A stretch of 64,000 nt of DNA from Vibrio sp. JC009. Its GTDB lineage: Bacteria; Pseudomonadota; Gammaproteobacteria; Enterobacterales; Vibrionaceae. The notes under the pieces were generated by a model, which was given only the letters and a program-made list of their open reading frames with translations, had not been told where the DNA came from and made no database searches. The position numbers were made by a program, and so were the translations under genes. The stretch is from NCBI RefSeq assembly GCF_029016485.1, contig NZ_CP092107.1, positions 806,001 to 870,000 of the forward strand, written 5' to 3'. Position 1 is the first letter of the stretch. The number at the start of each line of letters is the position of its first letter. Shown here piece after piece: positions 60,955-64,000 of the stretch.

Positions 60955-62721
60955 ATGGAAAGTAACAGGCGTTATATTTCTGCGTTGATGCGGGCTTGTC
61001 TCCAGCTAAGTCTTTTGCTTTGCTGGATGGTCAGTATGCCTGTCGCTCAGGCGGACACTCTGCCTCTGTACATCCTCAAAGGCGGCATTATCCCTGCGGA
61101 AAATATAGAGGTGTTACGGGATCCGGATGGAAAACTCACCATAGAGCAGGTTATCTCACCCCGCTATTCAAACCACTTTTCACCCCCGGACCGGGGCCTG
61201 ATAGCAATTAACGGGGAACCAGAAGCGATATGGATTCATATAAAAGTACGCTCAAAAGAAGACAGTCACCAGACTCCCTTCTGGGTACTATCCGTTGAAA
61301 ACCCAATCATAGAGCAGACCCGACTTTACAAGGTTCACAACAATCAGGCAGAGCTTCTGCCCAGGTTAAAGCCTCTGGAATCACCAGATTCCGGTCAATT
61401 CCTGCGAAACGCCAGTTACCGGATAGACCCGACTTCTTCACGGGCAGATTACTATCTGAAGCTCTCCTATTTCGGCCCGACTGTGGCACCGATACATATC
61501 CGTTCGCTGGGAGAGTTTGCTTCAAATACCGTTGTAGACTATGCCCTTTATGGCCTGATTTGTGGCGCGATCCTCAGCATTTCTCTCTACAATTTATTTC
61601 TCTTTTTCTCCACCAGGCGGCGCATCTTCATCTATTACGTCGCCTATATGCTTTCATGTCTGACCTATTCGCTTTTTATCAGCGGATACATCCCCATGCT
61701 ACTGGACGTCAGCCCTAAGTTAAGTCAGTTGCTCGAATGGGTTTCACTGGTCATCCTGATGTACTGTTCGATAAAGTTCACCGCCAGCTTTTTCGGCTTA
61801 ACCCGGGCAAACAGAACGATACACATCCTGTTTAACATCTATAAAAGCGCTCTCATTTTAGTCTTGCTCTTTGCGGCTCTGTCACTGAATGCCTATGCCG
61901 CTATTCTTGTTTATGTTCTGGGCCTGTCCGGGCTGGTCAGCTATTTCATCATCGCCTTTGACCGCTTAAACAAAGGCTTAGAATCCGCCAAATACTTTAT
62001 TCTCGCGCTGTCATTTATGGCGGGCACAGGTACGGTTTACATGCTTTGGCACCTGGGGATGATCGATCTTTACATAAAAAGTGAAATTATCTTCTCGTTC
62101 GGACCTGTGGGCGAATCCATCCTTTTTGCTATCGGTATCGGACACCGTATAAAAGTGCTGGAAGCAACAAACCAACAGCTCAAAGTCAGCGAAGAGCACT
62201 TTAAAAAAGCATCACGCATCGATGGCCTGACCGGTCTGTACAACAAAGGTTATATGCAGGAAATTCTGCTCAGAGAAATGCAGTTTTCATCCCGCTATGA
62301 GCAGGGCCTGTGCTTTGTCATTATGGATATCGACAACTTTAAAACTCACAACGACACCTATGGACACCTGAGCGGAGACGAAGTGCTGAGATGTCTGGCC
62401 CTTTCCATCAGTCACAATATACGAAGTACTGATTACGGCTGTCGTTTTGGAGGAGAGGAATTCTCAATTATCCTGCCCGGCTCCACTCTGGATCAGAGTA
62501 AAGTCATTGCAGAGCGGGTGCGCACCGGTTTTTCACAGTTCGTTGCAGAACACCCTGAACTTGGCGGCATGGAGGACGTCACTGTCAGCCTTGGTGTCTA
62601 TCAGGTACAACCGGACGATAATCTGGAGATCATAGTCTCAAGAGCGGATGAAGCCTTATACAAAGCCAAGCGGAGCGGAAAAAACAGAGTCGTTTTATAT
62701 GAACAAATTTACACACACTGA
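60955..62721 (+). CDS. Diguanylate cyclase with 7TMR-DISM sensor
   Basis: A 588-residue c-di-GMP synthase. A signal peptide (CLQLSLLLCWMVSMPVAQAD) precedes a periplasmic 7TMR-DISMED2-like domain (about 35-190), seven helices follow (about 195-400), then a short coiled coil and the GGDEF domain. The active site is GGEEF at 499-503, and an inhibitory I-site RSTD lies five residues before it, so the enzyme should be active and product-inhibited. The signal is likely a carbohydrate or membrane ligand. It faces no other c-di-GMP gene, but the HD-GYP regulator at 18107 opposes it. Confidence 0.93.
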   Translation: MESNRRYISALMRACLQLSLLLCWMVSMPVAQADTLPLYILKGGIIPAENIEVLRDPDGKLTIEQVISPRYSNHFSPPDRGLIAINGEPEAIWIHIKVRSKEDSHQTPFWVLSVENPIIEQTRLYKVHNNQAELLPRLKPLESPDSGQFLRNASYRIDPTSSRADYYLKLSYFGPTVAPIHIRSLGEFASNTVVDYALYGLICGAILSISLYNLFLFFSTRRRIFIYYVAYMLSCLTYSLFISGYIPMLLDVSPKLSQLLEWVSLVILMYCSIKFTASFFGLTRANRTIHILFNIYKSALILVLLFAALSLNAYAAILVYVLGLSGLVSYFIIAFDRLNKGLESAKYFILALSFMAGTGTVYMLWHLGMIDLYIKSEIIFSFGPVGESILFAIGIGHRIKVLEATNQQLKVSEEHFKKASRIDGLTGLYNKGYMQEILLREMQFSSRYEQGLCFVIMDIDNFKTHNDTYGHLSGDEVLRCLALSISHNIRSTDYGCRFGGEEFSIILPGSTLDQSKVIAERVRTGFSQFVAEHPELGGMEDVTVSLGVYQVQPDDNLEIIVSRADEALYKAKRSGKNRVVLYEQIYTH

Positions 62722-62781
62722 TATTCTGCTATTATCAACTTAGATTTATCGCAACAGAAACCAATCCTATGGAGGAACAAA

Positions 62782-62823
62782 GATGATTGTAAGAAATATC
62801 CACCCGGTAAAGGTTAAGGCATA
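62782..62823 (+). other. 13-codon reading frame with a strong ribosome site
   Basis: ATG 62782 is preceded by TATGGAGGAACAAAG, a very good Shine-Dalgarno, and encodes MIVRNIHPVKVKA before TAA. A perfect palindrome (AGATTA-GT-TAATCT, 62826-62839) follows. It could be a leader peptide, a tiny protein, or the surviving start of a deleted gene. No rsgA-related attenuator is known to me. Confidence 0.3.
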
Positions 62824-62973
62824 AGAGATTAGTTAATCTTCTCACTATTTCTTCAAAGAGACCCGCTCTCACCTTCCTTTTACCCGGTGCTAAAATAACC
62901 GGGGCACAGTAATGACTCATTCGCCCCTTAAGTAAAACGACTACTGGCACAAGTGTGTCCGGGGTTTACAGAA

Positions 62974-64000
62974 ATGAATTCAAACTTAAATTTACACCAG
63001 CTTGGCTGGCAACCTTTTTTTCAGCAACAACTGACTTTAGCGGATTACGAACAGACGGTTATCGCACGTGTCACCGCGCATCACCGCAGCGGTTATGAAC
63101 TGCTTTCAGAGCAGGGAAAAACCATTCTGCCGATACGCAGCAGCCTGCCTGATATGACTGTCGGAGACTGGGTACTTCTCAGTGATGACGGCGAGTTTAT
63201 CCGTATGCTTGACCGGTTATCTCTGTTTAGCCGCAAGGCAGCAGGAAGCAAATTGGCGCAGCAGTTAATTGCCGCCAATATCGATACGGTATTTATTGTC
63301 TGCTCTCTGAATCAGGATTTTAATCTCAGCCGTATCGAGCGTTATCTGGCTGTCGCAAACGAAGTTCAAGTCGAAGCGGTAATCGTTCTGACCAAGGCAG
63401 ACCTTTGTGATGACAGTGACGAAAAGAAAGCTCAGGTAATGAGCCTTGATCCTCTGCTGATGGCAGAAACCGTTAACGGACTGGATCCGGAATCGGTTAA
63501 AGCTTTAGATGCATGGTGTAAAACTGGCAAAACCGTCGCATTTATCGGCTCATCCGGCGTAGGCAAATCCACCCTGATTAATACGCTCACCGGGCATGAA
63601 GAGCAGAAAACTCAGGGGATCAGAGAAGATGATGATAAAGGAAGGCACACAACCACTTCCCGGACAATCCATTTTCTCAGCTCAGGCGGGATCCTGATCG
63701 ACACCCCAGGAATGAGGGAGCTGCAAATCGCAGACTGCGAACACGGCGTGCAGGAAACCTTCAGCGATATCGAAGAGCTTGCATCGCAATGCCGTTTTTC
63801 AGACTGCCAGCATCAGTCCGAACCGGGATGCGCCGTTCAGGCAGCTATCGAAAGTGGAGAAGTGGATATCAGACGGGTAAATAACTACTTCAAACTGCTT
63901 AGGGAACAAGCCAGAAACGGGGCAACTCTTGCAGAACTGCATGAGAAAAACCGTAAATTTGGCAAGTTCGTAAAAACCGTAACCGCAGAGACGCGAATGC
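62974..64000 (+). CDS. rsgA: Ribosome small-subunit-dependent GTPase A (3' end cut by window edge)
   Basis: A circularly permuted GTPase that assists late maturation of the 30S subunit. 342 codons are visible. The OB-fold (about 30-100) is followed by the permuted GTPase: G4 LTKAD, G1/P-loop GSSGVGKST at 192-200, G2-like GRHTTTSR and G3 DTPGMRE. The C-terminal zinc-binding residues are in [16 protein letters not shown]. The frame is open to the last base. Start ATG 62974 gives [16 protein letters not shown], usual for Vibrio and Shewanella type RsgA. The expected stop should be near 64050. Confidence 0.92.
   Translation, partial: MNSNLNLHQLGWQPFFQQQLTLADYEQTVIARVTAHHRSGYELLSEQGKTILPIRSSLPDMTVGDWVLLSDDGEFIRMLDRLSLFSRKAAGSKLAQQLIAANIDTVFIVCSLNQDFNLSRIERYLAVANEVQVEAVIVLTKADLCDDSDEKKAQVMSLDPLLMAETVNGLDPESVKALDAWCKTGKTVAFIGSSGVGKSTLINTLTGHEEQKTQGIREDDDKGRHTTTSRTIHFLSSGGILIDTPGMRELQIADCEHGVQETFSDIEELASQCRFSDCQHQSEPGCAVQAAIESGEVDIRRVNNYFKLLREQARNGATLAELHEKNRKFGKFVKTVTAETRM

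Overview
This window is chromosomal DNA of a member of the Vibrionaceae, most likely a Vibrio. The best evidence is a Qrr quorum-sensing small RNA (57972-58082, minus) with a sigma-54 promoter and LuxO-like sites. It sits beside a PopT/DUF368 gene and a malT-malP-malQ-glgB block, an arrangement I recall from chromosome II of Vibrio cholerae (from memory, not searched). No rRNA, tRNA, CRISPR array, transposase or integrase is visible.

Layout. 1-6549: a chemotaxis receptor cut by the window edge, then three consecutive broken genes (a ferric-reductase-like flavoprotein, an RND adaptor, an RND pump), each with one internal or 5' deletion. 6591-13802: mixed chromosomal genes (serine hydrolase, TVP38-like membrane protein, GlpR, ABC exporter, EamA transporter, small Cys-rich protein, L,D-transpeptidase). 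14289-19654: two related sensor histidine kinases facing an HD-GYP response regulator, with a perfect 32-bp inverted repeat pair between them. 19939-33614: a divergent PTS / glycyl-radical-enzyme locus. 33815-41445: two GH13 glycosidases, TauE, LysR, an alpha/beta hydrolase and an AEC transporter. 41699-46461: a BMP-type ABC importer. 46587-57829: maltodextrin/glycogen genes. 57972-64000: qrr, popT, a copper-delivery trio, a diguanylate cyclase and the start of rsgA.

The main system is at 19939-30678. An HPr-EI-EIIA fusion (minus strand) with EIIC, EIIB and a second EIIB (plus strand) would import and phosphorylate a sugar. A PflD-type glycyl radical enzyme, its PflC-type activase and a fructose-6-phosphate-aldolase-type Fsa follow. 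This gene set matches the E. coli frw-pfl/fsa genes reported to carry out radical 'anhydroglycolysis': 1,5-anhydrohexitol 6-phosphate to 1-deoxyfructose 6-phosphate, then to glyceraldehyde 3-phosphate plus hydroxyacetone. The E. coli partner dehydrogenase GldA is absent here. An RmlD-like SDR sits between pflC and fsa, and two small unassigned proteins (UPF0303 and Dabb families) follow the HPr-EI-EIIA gene. A two-gene ATPase/RloB-like module with the look of an anti-phage system lies between the last EIIB gene and a YijO-like AraC regulator.

The alpha-glucan genes (isomaltase-type GH13, cytoplasmic GH13, GlgB, MalQ, MalP, MalT) make the window rich in storage and maltodextrin metabolism. CRP-like sites lie in front of both the PTS locus and malP/malT, so both are probably under catabolite control.
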